Source of the DNA: Lysobacter sp. cf310
Lineage (GTDB): Bacteria > Pseudomonadota > Gammaproteobacteria > Xanthomonadales > Xanthomonadaceae
NCBI RefSeq assembly: GCF_900114355.1
Contig: NZ_FOSS01000001.1
Coordinates: 186,001-250,000 of the forward strand
DNA: 64,000 bases
Direction of reading: 5' to 3'
Shown: one piece after another, positions 37,247-46,987 of the stretch
Position numbering within the stretch: position 1 is the stretch's first letter
How the letters are laid out: every line of letters begins with the position of its first letter
Translations under genes and position numbers: made by a program
The notes under the pieces: model-generated
The model's input: only the letters and a program-made list of their open reading frames with translations
Told to the model about the DNA's origin: nothing
Databases searched by the model: none

Positions 37247-38743
37247 ATGACCCTGCTCAGCCCTCTCGCGCCGCTGCGTGCCCATGCCGGCGCGCGCCGC
37301 ACCCTCGGCCTGGACGACGCCACCGTGACCCGCTTCGCCGCCAGCCACCCGGAGCTGATCGAGGCCATCGAGGCCGCCGCCGCCGAATACGCGGCCGTGC
37401 GCGCCGACATCGCCGACCTGCTCGACCTGGACGAAGACGCGCAGATCCGCGCCGTCCAGGGCGGCTACGTCAATTTCTACACCGACGACGGCGTCAATCC
37501 CTACGTCGCCCTGGTCGCGCGCGGCCCCTGGATCGTGACCCTCAAGGGCGCGGTGCTGCACGACTCCGGCGGCTACGGCATGCTCGGTTTCGGCCATACC
37601 CCGGGCGCGGTGACCGCCGCCATGGCCAAGCCGCAGGCGATGGCCAACATCATGACCCCGTCGCTGTCGCAGCTGCGCTTCGAGCGCGCCCTGCGCGGCG
37701 CGATCGGCGTCGCCCGCGGCGGCTGTCCCTACGCCCGCTTCCTGTGCCTGAATTCGGGTTCGGAATCGGTGTCGCTGGCCGCGCGCATCGCCGACGTCAA
37801 CACCAAGCTGATGACCGACCCCGGCGCCAAGTACGCCGGCCGCGCGATCAAGCGCGTGGTGGTCAAGGGCAGCTTCCACGGCCGCACCGAGCGTCCGGCG
37901 CTGTACTCGGATTCCTCGCGCAAGGCCTACGTGCAGTACCTGGCCAGCTTCCGCAACGAGGACTCGGTGATCACCGTCGAGCCCTACGACATCGAGGCGC
38001 TCAACAAGGTCTTCGCCGACGCCGACGCCAACGGCTGGTTCATCGAGGCGATGTTCCTGGAGCCGGTGATGGGCGAAGGCGACCCGGGCCGCGGCGTGCC
38101 GCCGGCGTTCTATGCCGCCGCGCGCGAGCTCACCCGCAGCCATGGCTCGCTGTTGCTGATCGACTCGATCCAGGCCGGCCTGCGCGCGCACGGCGTGCTG
38201 TCGATCATCGACTACCCGGGCTTCGAGGGCCTGGACGCGCCGGACATGGAGACCTACTCCAAGGCGCTCAACGCCGGCCAGTACCCGCTGTCGGTGCTCG
38301 CGGTCGGCGAACGCGCCGCCTCGCTGTACCGCAAGGGCCTGTACGGCAACACCATGACCACCAACCCGCGCGCGCTGGACGTGGCGGTGTCGGTGCTGGC
38401 CCAGGTCACCCCGGAACTGCGCGAGAACATCCGCGCGCGCGGCGCCGAGGCGCTGCAGAAGCTGGAGCAGCTCAAGAACGAGCTCGGCGGCCTGATCACC
38501 AAGGTCCAGGGCACCGGCCTGCTGTTCTCCTGCGAGCTGGCCCCGCAGTTCAAGTGCTACGGCGCGGGTTCCACCGAGGAATGGCTGCGCGAGCGCGGCA
38601 TCGGCGTGATCCACGGCGGTGTCAATTCGCTGCGCTTCACCCCCAACTTCACCATCACCAGCGCCGAGATCGATCTGCTGGTGTCGATGGTCGGGCGCGC
38701 GCTCAAGGAAGGCCCGCGCGCGCAGCAGCAGGCCGCCGCTTAA
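37247..38743 (+). CDS. Class III (ornithine/acetylornithine-type) PLP-dependent aminotransferase
   Basis: This is a 498-residue cytoplasmic aminotransferase. Fold-type I features are FLCLNSGSESVSLAARIAD (PLP phosphate binding), VVKGSFHGRTERPALYSDSS, FLEPVMGEGDPGRGV, LLLIDSIQAGLRAHG (Asp contacting the PLP nitrogen) and the Schiff-base lysine in ETYSKALNAGQYPLSVL. The start at 37247 has ggag upstream (ggagatcttgtg). The family uses many amino donors (ornithine, GABA, lysine, others), and I cannot choose a substrate. The normally invariant glycine-rich region is present, so it should be active. Two small genes follow. Confidence 0.88.
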   Translation: MTLLSPLAPLRAHAGARRTLGLDDATVTRFAASHPELIEAIEAAAAEYAAVRADIADLLDLDEDAQIRAVQGGYVNFYTDDGVNPYVALVARGPWIVTLKGAVLHDSGGYGMLGFGHTPGAVTAAMAKPQAMANIMTPSLSQLRFERALRGAIGVARGGCPYARFLCLNSGSESVSLAARIADVNTKLMTDPGAKYAGRAIKRVVVKGSFHGRTERPALYSDSSRKAYVQYLASFRNEDSVITVEPYDIEALNKVFADADANGWFIEAMFLEPVMGEGDPGRGVPPAFYAAARELTRSHGSLLLIDSIQAGLRAHGVLSIIDYPGFEGLDAPDMETYSKALNAGQYPLSVLAVGERAASLYRKGLYGNTMTTNPRALDVAVSVLAQVTPELRENIRARGAEALQKLEQLKNELGGLITKVQGTGLLFSCELAPQFKCYGAGSTEEWLRERGIGVIHGGVNSLRFTPNFTITSAEIDLLVSMVGRALKEGPRAQQQAAA

Positions 38744-38855
38744 AGTGCAGGAGTGAGCGTGGAGGAGTGAGGAGCGAGCGAAAGCCGCTGCCTGCCTCCG
38801 CCTTCGCCCGCTTCTCGCTTCTCTCTTCTCACTACTGATGCAAGGAAGTCGCGGA
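38744..38855. repeat. Purine-rich / pyrimidine-rich mirror tract
   Basis: Between the aminotransferase and the next gene, gaggagtgaggagcgagcga (from about 38763) is answered by a pyrimidine run cttctcgcttctctcttctc at about 38810-38830. The two sides can pair as an imperfect long hairpin. Confidence 0.6.
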
Positions 38856-39098
38856 ATGATTCGTTTGTCGAACAAGGACACCGGCGCCGACATCGGCGAG
38901 ATCAGCGAGGAAGAGCTGCAGATCCTGGTCGCCGCGCTGGAGGAAGAGGACAGCAAGGACCAGAACTACTGGATCGACCACGCCACCGTCGACATGATCG
39001 AGATCGATCACCTCAACGCCGGCTCGCTGATCACCGTGCTGCGCGCGGCGATCGGCAGCAGCGACGGCGTCGAGATCCAGTACGTGCGCACGGCCTGA
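38856..39098 (+). CDS. Small acidic conserved protein
   Basis: This 80-residue acidic cytoplasmic protein starts MIRLSNKDTG; the site aaggaag upstream supports this start over the ATG at 38838. It contains EISEEELQILVAALEEED, followed by a compact alpha/beta part ending EIQYVRTA. From memory, similar small proteins in Xanthomonadaceae carry the misleading label 'galactosyldiacylglycerol synthase', which a protein of this size cannot be. The function is unknown; the position after the aminotransferase may mean cotranscription. Confidence 0.75.
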   Translation: MIRLSNKDTGADIGEISEEELQILVAALEEEDSKDQNYWIDHATVDMIEIDHLNAGSLITVLRAAIGSSDGVEIQYVRTA

Positions 39099-39162
39099 GC
39101 CGGCGCGCGCGCAGCGGCCGCGGCGGCGAGGCCGCGGCCCTGCGCGAACACCCGCCACGCCC

Positions 39163-39474
39163 ATGGCGCTCGACCTGATCCAGGCCCGGCACGACCGCGA
39201 CGCTCCCTACTCGCATCGCGGTTTCGCCCTCGACGAATCCCTGCACGCCCAGCTGCTGGCCGCCGCCCAACCGCGCGCCGACTATCCCTTGCTGCACAAG
39301 ATGCGCGACTACTATGCCGACGCCACCTTCCTGCTGGGCGAGCTGCGCGGCCTGCATGCGGAACTGGCGCGCGTGGCCGCGCGTTGCGCCGACCCGGCGC
39401 AGGTGCGCGCGCTGCAAGCCTTCGTCGAAGCCGCGCTGGCCGACGGCGACAACCTTTACGCCTGCGCCGACTAA
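39163..39474 (+). CDS. Small protein of unknown function
   Basis: This 103-residue, mostly helical, hydrophilic protein contains HKMRDYYADATFLLGELRGL and ends DGDNLYACAD. No signal peptide or membrane segment is present. No strong ribosome-binding site was seen, but codon use matches neighbouring genes and the frame is collinear with them, 64 bases after the small acidic gene. Not recognised. Confidence 0.6.
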   Translation: MALDLIQARHDRDAPYSHRGFALDESLHAQLLAAAQPRADYPLLHKMRDYYADATFLLGELRGLHAELARVAARCADPAQVRALQAFVEAALADGDNLYACAD

Positions 39475-39491
39475 GCCGCGCGCCGCTGTGC

Positions 39492-39537
39492 GCTTCCCCC
39501 CTTTGAAAAAGGGGGGTTAGGGGGGATTTGCTTTTGC
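39492..39537. repeat. Dispersed C-block/G-block element, copy B
   Basis: The sequence ttccccccctttgaaaaagg runs on into ggggttaggggggatttgct. It is the reverse orientation of copies A and C. Confidence 0.75.
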
Positions 39538-39677
39538 TCTCACCGTCGAAAGCGAAAGCCCCCACGCCGCAGCCCCCTCAATAAAGAGCGCAATCCAGCG
39601 ACGCTTGCGTCGCGCACGCCAACCATCAATGCTTGCGCCAGGCATCGCGCGCCGGCGCAACACAGACAAGGTCGCCC

Positions 39678-40313
39678 ATGAAGATCGTCGAAGTCCGTCA
39701 TCCGCTGGTCCAGCACAAGCTCGGCCTGATGCGTCGCGCCGGCAACAGCACCAAGGAGTTCCGCGAGCTCGCCTCCGAGGTCGCGACCCTGCTGACCTAC
39801 GAGGCCACCGCCGATCTGGAAACCGAGGAAGCGGTGATCCAGGGCTGGGCCGGCCCCGTCACCATCCGCCGCATCAAGGGCGCCAAGGTCACCCTGGTGC
39901 CCATCCTGCGCGCCGGCCTGGGCATGCTCACCGGCGTGCTGGAGCTGATCCCCTCGGCCAAGGTCGGCGTGGTCGGCCTGCAGCGCGACGAGCGCACCCT
40001 GCAACCGGTCGGCTACTACGAAAAACTCACCGGTCGCATGGACGAGCGCACCGCGCTCATCCTCGACCCGATGCTGGCCACCGGCGGCACCCTGATCGCA
40101 ACCGTGGACATGCTCAAGGCCGCGGGCTGCCGCCGCATCAAGGGCCTGTTCCTGGTGGCCGCGCCGGAAGGCCTGCGCGCGCTGGAGGCCAAGCACCCCG
40201 ACGTCGAGGTCTACACCGCCTCGGTCGACGAACGCCTCAACGAAGTCGGCTACATCCTGCCGGGCCTGGGCGACGCGGGCGACAAGATCTTCGGCACCAA
40301 GCACGACGGTTGA
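39678..40313 (+). CDS. upp: Uracil phosphoribosyltransferase
   Basis: This 211-residue salvage enzyme converts uracil and PRPP to UMP. The PRPP-binding loop [20 protein letters not shown] is intact. The N-terminal [19 protein letters not shown] and C-terminal uracil-binding [16 protein letters not shown] are typical. The start at 39678 gives the normal family length. It lies between copies B and C of a dispersed repeat, so it is probably transcribed alone. Confidence 0.97.
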   Translation: MKIVEVRHPLVQHKLGLMRRAGNSTKEFRELASEVATLLTYEATADLETEEAVIQGWAGPVTIRRIKGAKVTLVPILRAGLGMLTGVLELIPSAKVGVVGLQRDERTLQPVGYYEKLTGRMDERTALILDPMLATGGTLIATVDMLKAAGCRRIKGLFLVAAPEGLRALEAKHPDVEVYTASVDERLNEVGYILPGLGDAGDKIFGTKHDG

Positions 40314-40372
40314 TGCACGCGGCGGTACGCGGCGCGAACGTCCCAGCCTCGGACTGTCGCTACTGCCGTTGA

Positions 40373-40421
40373 AGCAGAAGCAAATCCCCCTTAGCCCCCC
40401 TTTTGCAAAGGGGGAGAAAGC
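40373..40421. repeat. Dispersed C-block/G-block element, copy C
   Basis: The sequence agcagaagcaaatccccctt is followed by agccccccttttgcaaaggg and gga. It lies between the convergent upp and TMEM43-like genes. Confidence 0.75.
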
Positions 40422-40435
40422 GGGGGCGTTCCGCC

Positions 40436-41203
40436 CTACTCCGCCGCTGCGTTGGCTTTGGCCTGCACGCGCCGGCGGCGACGCGCGACCAGCGCGATCA
40501 CGATCACCAGCGCGCCGCCGCCGAACCACGGCCACATGCGGTGCGCGCCCTCGGCTTCGGGCGCGGCCACGGGCGCCGGTACCGGCGCCGCGTTCAAGGC
40601 CGCCGCCGCGGTCGTCGCCGACATCCGCCAGCGGCCGTCGACCAGTTCGAGCTTGCCTTCCAGCGGCGGCAGCCGCAGCTCGCGCCAGCTCACGCGCAGA
40701 TCGCCGATCTGCGGATCCAGCGGATTCTCGGCGCTGCCCAGGCCGTCGCCCTCGGGCTGGAAGGTCGCGGCCAGGTTGGCCGGCAGGCGCGAGAAATTGG
40801 GCCGGAACACGCGCCATTCGCCGAGCGCTTGCAGCACGCCGGCTTCGATCGGCCGACCGTCCAGACTGGCCGAATCCGACCACCAGCGCCGATTCTCCAG
40901 CGGCAGCGTGGGCGGATTCTGGTGGCCGGGCGCATAGTCCTGCGAATCGATCGGGGCCGCGTTCCAGACCCGCTCGTAACCGTTGGCCGTGGCCCGCCAC
41001 TGATACATCTCGACCCGGCGGTCCAGCCCGAACTGCCGGCTGATCACGCCGAACTCGCGGTCGCGCAGCGCGCGTGCGGTGCGCGGTTCCTCGACCGGCG
41101 CGGTCGCGCTGGCCGCGTCGCCGGACGGCGCGGGCGTTTGCGCCGCGACGGCGGCGACGAACAAGGCGATCGGCAGCGCCAGCGCCGCCCGCGCCGATCT
41201 CAT
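40436..41203 (-). CDS. Short TMEM43/LUMA-like protein
   Basis: This 255-residue protein has an N-terminal signal-like hydrophobic stretch ([15 protein letters not shown]) and a C-terminal transmembrane helix ([17 protein letters not shown]) followed by an Arg-rich tail. The middle matches the TMEM43 family as I recall it: [24 protein letters not shown], then a tract with [20 protein letters not shown]. It is about half the usual length, lacking the long N-terminal and multi-helix C-terminal parts. The start overlaps the stop of the MBL hydrolase gene by four bases, so the two are coupled. The function is unknown. Confidence 0.7.
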   Translation of the reverse strand: MRSARAALALPIALFVAAVAAQTPAPSGDAASATAPVEEPRTARALRDREFGVISRQFGLDRRVEMYQWRATANGYERVWNAAPIDSQDYAPGHQNPPTLPLENRRWWSDSASLDGRPIEAGVLQALGEWRVFRPNFSRLPANLAATFQPEGDGLGSAENPLDPQIGDLRVSWRELRLPPLEGKLELVDGRWRMSATTAAAALNAAPVPAPVAAPEAEGAHRMWPWFGGGALVIVIALVARRRRRVQAKANAAAE

Positions 41204-42090
41204 GCAGCCAGGGCCCGCGCGTGCAGGGCCGGCACTTCGTGCGCGGTGCCGAACTTGCCCTTGTCGTCGCGCACCACCTGGGCCAGCGCGCAACCCGGGT
41301 CGTGGGTGAAGAACAGATGCACGTTGCGCTCGAGCTTGTCGGCCAGGAAGGACTTCTTCTCGTCGATCAGCAACTCGGCATTGCGGTCGTAGCCCATGGT
41401 GATGGGCACGTGCACCCAGGGCCGGCCCGGAATCAGGTCGGCGCAGAACACCACGCCGCCGTGCGGGCGCCCGGCCACGGTCTCGGGGCCGACGATCTCG
41501 GCCAGCATCAGCCCGGGCGTGTGGCCGTCGCTGTAGTGGAAGCGCACGCTGTGGCCCAGGGTCTTGGAGTACTCGCCCTCGACCAGCTCCAGACGGCCGG
41601 TGGCCTCCAGCAGGCCCGGCAATTCGGGAATGAAACTCGCGCGGTCGCGCGCATGCGGCTGACGCGCGCGCTCGTAATGCGCGCGCCCGACCAGATAGCT
41701 CGCGTTCGGGAACAGCAGGCGCGGCGCCTGGCCCTCGACCCAGGGCGCGAGCAGGCCGCCGGCATGATCGAAGTGCAGATGCGACAGCACCACCACGTCG
41801 ATGTCTTCGGGCGCGAAGCCCGCCTGCGCCAGCGATTCCAGCAGGACGTGGCGCTCCTCGACCACGCCGTAGCGCTCGCGCAGCTTGGGCTCGAAGAAGG
41901 CGCCGATGCCGGCCTCGAACAACACGGTCTTGCCGGCCAGCGGGCTGGCCAGCAGGGCGCGGCAGGCCAGGTCGATGCGGTTCTGATCGTCCGGCGGCGA
42001 CCACTTCGCCCACATCGCGCGCGGCGCGTTGCCGAACATGGCGCCGCCGTCGAGTTTCTGGCTATTACCCAATACGGACCAAAGTTTCAT
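41200..42090 (-). CDS. MBL-fold metallo-hydrolase
   Basis: This 296-residue cytoplasmic hydrolase has the dinuclear zinc motif [14 protein letters not shown] and later ligands in [22 protein letters not shown] and TMGYD. It is similar in layout to lactonase-type and arylesterase-type MBL enzymes, but the substrate cannot be told. The start MKLWSVLGN at 42090 is chosen, since the longer frame to 42183 adds an Arg-rich non-conserved leader. It is coupled to the TMEM43-like gene downstream. Confidence 0.88.
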   Translation of the reverse strand: MKLWSVLGNSQKLDGGAMFGNAPRAMWAKWSPPDDQNRIDLACRALLASPLAGKTVLFEAGIGAFFEPKLRERYGVVEERHVLLESLAQAGFAPEDIDVVVLSHLHFDHAGGLLAPWVEGQAPRLLFPNASYLVGRAHYERARQPHARDRASFIPELPGLLEATGRLELVEGEYSKTLGHSVRFHYSDGHTPGLMLAEIVGPETVAGRPHGGVVFCADLIPGRPWVHVPITMGYDRNAELLIDEKKSFLADKLERNVHLFFTHDPGCALAQVVRDDKGKFGTAHEVPALHARALAA

Positions 42091-42273
42091 CGCGGCCATC
42101 CGACGGATCAGCGGGAACGAACGAGTCGCGGGCGCCTGCAAGCGCTCGCCAGCGCGGCGACGGCGTCGCCGCGATACCGGCATAGGGTAACTCCGCGAGC
42201 GTTAGCGCCGCGATAGCGCGATGCGGCGAAAGCGCATGGAGGGAGCGCGCAAGTCGCGCCCCCACCGCCGCGC

Positions 42274-42858
42274 TCAGTCCTGCGGCGTGGCCACGGTGGC
42301 GAAATGGAACACGAACTCGCCGGCCTTGCCGCCCTCGGCCAGCACCCGGATCGGCGCCAGGCCGCCATCGGCGCGCAACTTGGCGCTGCCGCGCGCGACC
42401 GTGCTGCTGATCAGGCCGGAGGCGCGGCCGGTGATCTTGATCGTCATCTCCTGGCCCGGTACCAGCACCACGCGCGCGATCGAGGGGTCGCTGGTGCGCG
42501 GCAGCGCGATCGCGTCGGTACCGGTGTCCACGTAATCGCGCGCGGCCAGCGCGAACAGCTCCTCGCCGCCGCCTTCGATCTCGAACGACCAGGCGGTGCT
42601 GCCGTTGGTGCCGTCGTCGATCACCTCGATCTGCTTGAGGGTCAACAGCACCGCGGTCTTGCGCGGCGCCTGCGGCGCGGGCGCGGCGACCGGCAGCGCG
42701 GCCGGCTTGGGCGCGGCGGCCGCCTGCGCGCGCGCGTCGTCGCTGAGCCAGTCGCGCACGTTGTTGACCAGGGTGGTCAGGCCGACCAGAAACGCGAGCA
42801 CCGCGACCGAGATCGCCGGCACGCGTGCATACCAGGGCTTGTCCTGTTGATCCGTCAC
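42274..42858 (-). CDS. Single-pass membrane protein of unknown function
   Basis: This 194-residue protein is read from a GTG start (VTDQQDKPWYARVP). One transmembrane helix (AISVAVLAFLVGLTTLV) is followed by an Ala/Pro linker and a beta-rich extracytoplasmic domain of about 120 residues (LLTLKQIEVIDDGTNGSTAW to FVFHFATVA). A frame to 42903 exists, but the extra residues have no support. It shows weak resemblance to proteins that bind substrates outside the membrane; not recognised. Confidence 0.65.
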   Translation of the reverse strand: MTDQQDKPWYARVPAISVAVLAFLVGLTTLVNNVRDWLSDDARAQAAAAPKPAALPVAAPAPQAPRKTAVLLTLKQIEVIDDGTNGSTAWSFEIEGGGEELFALAARDYVDTGTDAIALPRTSDPSIARVVLVPGQEMTIKITGRASGLISSTVARGSAKLRADGGLAPIRVLAEGGKAGEFVFHFATVATPQD

Positions 42859-42961
42859 TGTCCGCCCGCCCCTGTCCGTCGCACCGTTGTGTCGAAGGCG
42901 CAATCTACTGCACCGCGCGCGACGGCTCTAGCGCCGCGCGCGTCGCGATCGCGCGGGCCGC

Positions 42962-44686
42962 TCAGGGCTGCGCGAGCACCGCGGCCTTGCCGACCGGATT
43001 GCGCGGGTCGGTGCCGCCGGACAGCGTGCCCGCGGCCTTGTCCCACATCACCGTCTGCAGATTGCCCCAGCTCGCCTCGCCGGCGTTGACCTTGTGGCCC
43101 ATCGCCTGCAGCGCGCTCACCGTGGCGGCGTCCAGCGCGCCGGCCTCGGCCGAGATCGCATCGGGCATCCACTGGTGGTGATAGCGCGGCAGCGCCGCGA
43201 CCTGCTGCGGCGCCAGGCCGGCGTCGTAGGCCAGAATCGCGAGCAGGACCTGGGTGATGATGCGGCTGCCGCCGGGGGCGCCGACCGCGATCACCTTGTC
43301 CTTGGACTCCAGGAAGCTGGGGGTCATCGAGCTGAGCATGCGCTTGCCCGGCGCGGGCGCGTTGGCCGAGAAACCCATCACGCCGAAGGCGTTGGGCGTG
43401 CCCGGGCGCAAGGCGAAGTCGTCCATCTCGTTGTTGAGCAGCACGCCGGTGCCCGGCGCGACCATGCCCGAGCCGTACAGCAGGTTCACGGTCTGGGTCG
43501 CGGCGACGCGGTTGCCTTCGGCGTCGATGATGGAGAAGTGGGTGGTTTCGTCGTCTTCCAGCGGCGCCGGCGTGCCCGACAACAGATCGCTGGGCGTGGC
43601 CTTCTCCGGGTGGATGGTGGCGCGCAGGCCGGCGGCGTAATCCGGGCTGGTCAGGCGCGCCAGCGGCACCTTCACGAAATCCGGATCGCCCAGATAGAGG
43701 GTGCGGTCGCGATAGGCGCGGCGCATGGCCTCGGCGACGATGTGCACGCGGTGGGCGTCGTCGAGCTTGGACAGGTCCCAGCCCGACAGCATCTGCAGGA
43801 TCTCGGCCAGGGCCACGCCGCCCGACGACGGCGGCGGCGCGGTGACGATGTCCCAGCCGCGATACTTCAGGCGCAGCGGTTCGCGTTCGCGCACCTGGTA
43901 GCCGGACAGTTCGTCGGCGCGCCATTGGCCGCCTTCCTGCTTGACCGCGGCCAGCAGCTTCTTGGCGACTTCGCCGCGATAGAAGCCGTCGTAGCCCTTG
44001 CCGGCCAGCAGTTCCAGGGTGTGGGCGAGTTCGGGCTGTTTGAGGATTTCGCCGGCCTTGGGCGGGCTGCCGTCGGCCAGGAACACCGCACGCGTTCCGG
44101 CATAACGCTCCATCACCTCGCGGCGGCTGGCGTAGCCCTTCTCCAGGCGCGGGTAGATCGGAAAACCTTCGCGCGCGATCCGGATCGCCGGCGCCAGCGA
44201 AGTCTTCAGCGGCAGCTTGCCGTAGCGCTCGGCCAGGTGCACCAGCGCCGCCGGCAGGCCGGGGATGCCGGCCGACCAGGGGCCGTTGGTGGCGCGGTCG
44301 CGGTCGAGCTCGCCGTTCTTGTCCAGATACGCGGCCGGCGTGGCCGCGGCCGGCGCGGTCTCGCGCGCGTCCACGAACACGTCGCGCCCGCTCTTGGCGT
44401 CGTGCAGCAGGAAGAACCCGCCGCCGCCGATGCCGGAGCTGATCGGCTCGACCACCGACAGCGTCGACGACACCGCGATCGCGGCGTCGAAGGCGTTGCC
44501 GCCCTGGCCCAGGATCTCCAGGCCGGCGTCGGTGGACAGCTGATGCGCGCTGGCGATGGCCGCGCCCGGCGGATGCGCGCTGCCGGCCTGCGGCGCCTGC
44601 GCGGCCTGCACAGGCGCCACGAGCAGCCAGGCGCTCGCCAACACCAGGGACATCAGACCTGCGTGCATCGCGGGCGCCTTGCGCAT
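42962..44686 (-). CDS. ggt: Gamma-glutamyltransferase
   Basis: This 574-residue periplasmic Ntn hydrolase precursor cleaves gamma-glutamyl bonds such as in glutathione. A signal peptide is present (LMSLVLASAWLLVAPVQA). The catalytic Thr that becomes the N-terminus of the small subunit after self-cleavage is in DDETTHFSIID (about residue 382). Also present are GGNAFDAAIA, SSGIGGGGFFLLHD, PPPSSGGVALAEIL, LNNEMDDFA and GAPGGSRIITQ. The protein looks complete. It lies five bases before the ferredoxin stop region (stop codons of neighbours nearly abut), on the same strand. Confidence 0.95.
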   Translation of the reverse strand: MRKAPAMHAGLMSLVLASAWLLVAPVQAAQAPQAGSAHPPGAAIASAHQLSTDAGLEILGQGGNAFDAAIAVSSTLSVVEPISSGIGGGGFFLLHDAKSGRDVFVDARETAPAAATPAAYLDKNGELDRDRATNGPWSAGIPGLPAALVHLAERYGKLPLKTSLAPAIRIAREGFPIYPRLEKGYASRREVMERYAGTRAVFLADGSPPKAGEILKQPELAHTLELLAGKGYDGFYRGEVAKKLLAAVKQEGGQWRADELSGYQVREREPLRLKYRGWDIVTAPPPSSGGVALAEILQMLSGWDLSKLDDAHRVHIVAEAMRRAYRDRTLYLGDPDFVKVPLARLTSPDYAAGLRATIHPEKATPSDLLSGTPAPLEDDETTHFSIIDAEGNRVAATQTVNLLYGSGMVAPGTGVLLNNEMDDFALRPGTPNAFGVMGFSANAPAPGKRMLSSMTPSFLESKDKVIAVGAPGGSRIITQVLLAILAYDAGLAPQQVAALPRYHHQWMPDAISAEAGALDAATVSALQAMGHKVNAGEASWGNLQTVMWDKAAGTLSGGTDPRNPVGKAAVLAQP

Positions 44687-44690
44687 CGTG

Positions 44691-44939
44691 TCACTCCTGT
44701 TGCAAACGCTGCAGTTTGGCCAGCAGCTGTTCGTGGGTTTCGGGATGGGCCGGATCGTTGTCGATGCATTCGACCGGACAGACGACCACGCACTGGGGTT
44801 CGTCGTAGTGCCCGACGCATTCGGTGCAGCGCGCCGGATCGATCACGTAGATGGTCTCGCCTTGCGCGATCGCCTGGTTGGGACAGGCCGGTTCGCAGAC
44901 GTCGCAGTTGACGCAGAGCTCGTTGATGCGCAGGGACAT
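44691..44939 (-). CDS. yfhL: YfhL-family 2x[4Fe-4S] ferredoxin
   Basis: This 82-residue small electron carrier carries two cluster motifs: CVNCDVCEPACP near the N-terminus, and CTECVGHYDEPQCVVVCP with the enlarged spacing between the second and third Cys that marks the Alvin/YfhL subgroup. The C-terminal helical extension is typical. In many gammaproteobacteria it is near coaD, as here with one gene between. It lies just upstream of ggt on the same strand. Confidence 0.94.
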   Translation of the reverse strand: MSLRINELCVNCDVCEPACPNQAIAQGETIYVIDPARCTECVGHYDEPQCVVVCPVECIDNDPAHPETHEQLLAKLQRLQQE

Positions 44940-45103
44940 GAGGACATCATGGGGGCGGAACGCGCGCTTGAGAACCGGCGCGTACGCGAATCGCGAAACC
45001 GTCGCCGCGCTCAGGCGCGGCGACGGTGCCGGCACGGCCGCCTGGGCTGACCGTGCCTGTACCGCGGGGCACGGCCGCCGTACGGCGACCGCGCCAGCGG
45101 GGA

Positions 45104-45610
45104 TTACTTGACTTCGATGAACGAGTACTCGACGCCGTACGGAGTGACGGCGGCCTTGACGCGCTCGCTGTCGGCGGCGGCGCCGATGAACAGCACCTTC
45201 ACGCCCTTCATCGGCGGGGTTTCCTTGGTCGGCGCCGGGAACGAAGCGACGATCAGGTCGGCCATCTTGGCCGAGGCCGGCGAGCCATAGGCCAGCAGGT
45301 TGCCTTCGACGATGCCGCGGGCGATGTCCAGCTTGGCCTTCTCGACCTGACGGTCGTAATAGCCCTGGAAGTCCGGGCTGCTCTCGGCCGGCAGGTAGTA
45401 CAGGTAGGGGCTGACGGAGATGCCTTCGGCGTCGACCTTGCGCTTGACCACGTCGGTCAGGTACTTGCTCCACTCGGCGTCGCCGCTGGTGGTGGGCGCG
45501 GTCAGCGGGGCTTGCACGGCGGCGGCCGGCGCGGCTTCTTCCTTCTTGCACGCGGCCACGAAGGGCAGCGCGAGGCAGGCGATCAGCATCAGGCGGGAGG
45601 TGGTGTTCAT
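45104..45610 (-). CDS. Lipoprotein of unknown function
   Basis: This 168-residue protein has a lipoprotein signal (RLMLIACLALPFVAAC, Cys about 21). A charged/Ala-rich linker follows, then a domain of about 120 residues with DAEWSKYLTDVVKRKVDAEG, YLYYLPAESS and KGVKVLFIGAAADSERVKAA. The last phrase resembles a small Rossmann-like or binding unit but is not diagnostic. It lies between coaD and the ferredoxin gene. Confidence 0.7.
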   Translation of the reverse strand: MNTTSRLMLIACLALPFVAACKKEEAAPAAAVQAPLTAPTTSGDAEWSKYLTDVVKRKVDAEGISVSPYLYYLPAESSPDFQGYYDRQVEKAKLDIARGIVEGNLLAYGSPASAKMADLIVASFPAPTKETPPMKGVKVLFIGAAADSERVKAAVTPYGVEYSFIEVK

Positions 45611-45632
45611 CGGGATCCCCGTGTGTTGGAAG

Positions 45633-46325
<693 letters not shown>

Positions 46326-46922
46326 CTAGGCCGGACGGTGCCGGTACAGGGCGTAGCTGACCTCGCGCGTGCCGCCCTCGCGATGGCGCAGCCAGTCCGG
46401 CGGCAGCACCGGCGCCGTGCCCTGCGGCGCCTCGACGTACAGCCAGGCGCCTGCGGACAGTTTCGGCAACAGCGCCGGCCAGACCGCGTCCCACAAACCG
46501 GCCGCGAACGGCGGGTCGACGAAGGCCAGGTCGTAGCCGCCGTCGGCCTGCCCGCCCAGCCAAGCCAGGGCGTCGGCCTGCACCACCTGCGCCGCGTCGC
46601 CGCCGGGCAGGCGCGCGGCGGTCGCGCGCAGTGCCGCGGCCAGGGCCGGGTCGCGTTCGACCAGGGTCGCGGCGGCCGCGCCGCGCGACAGCGCTTCCAG
46701 GCCGAGCGCGCCGGTGCCGGCGAACAGGTCGAGCACGCGCGCGCCGGGCAAGGCCGGGATCAGCCAGTTGAACAAGGTCTCGCGCACGCGGTCGGAGGTC
46801 GGGCGCAGGCCCGGCGCCTCGGCCACGTCCAGGCGGGTGCCGCGCCAACGGCCGCCGATGATGCGGATCCGGCCAGGGGTGGTGGCGGCGCGCGCGGGCC
46901 GGCCTGCGGTGGGCTTGTTCAT
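46326..46922 (-). CDS. rsmD: 16S rRNA (guanine-966-N2)-methyltransferase RsmD
   Basis: This 198-residue SAM-dependent methyltransferase acts on the small ribosomal subunit. It shows IRIIGGRWRG, RPTSDRVRETLFNWL, VLDLFAGTGALGLEALSRGA (SAM motif I) and the catalytic DPPF in LAFVDPPFAAG. It is divergent from ftsY, as in E. coli and many relatives, and followed by coaD. Confidence 0.96.
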   Translation of the reverse strand: MNKPTAGRPARAATTPGRIRIIGGRWRGTRLDVAEAPGLRPTSDRVRETLFNWLIPALPGARVLDLFAGTGALGLEALSRGAAAATLVERDPALAAALRATAARLPGGDAAQVVQADALAWLGGQADGGYDLAFVDPPFAAGLWDAVWPALLPKLSAGAWLYVEAPQGTAPVLPPDWLRHREGGTREVSYALYRHRPA

Positions 46923-46987
46923 CGGGGACGTGCGGGGGCCGGTGCTAGCATGTGCGCATTCTCGCGCATTCGTGACGCTTCCCCCTG

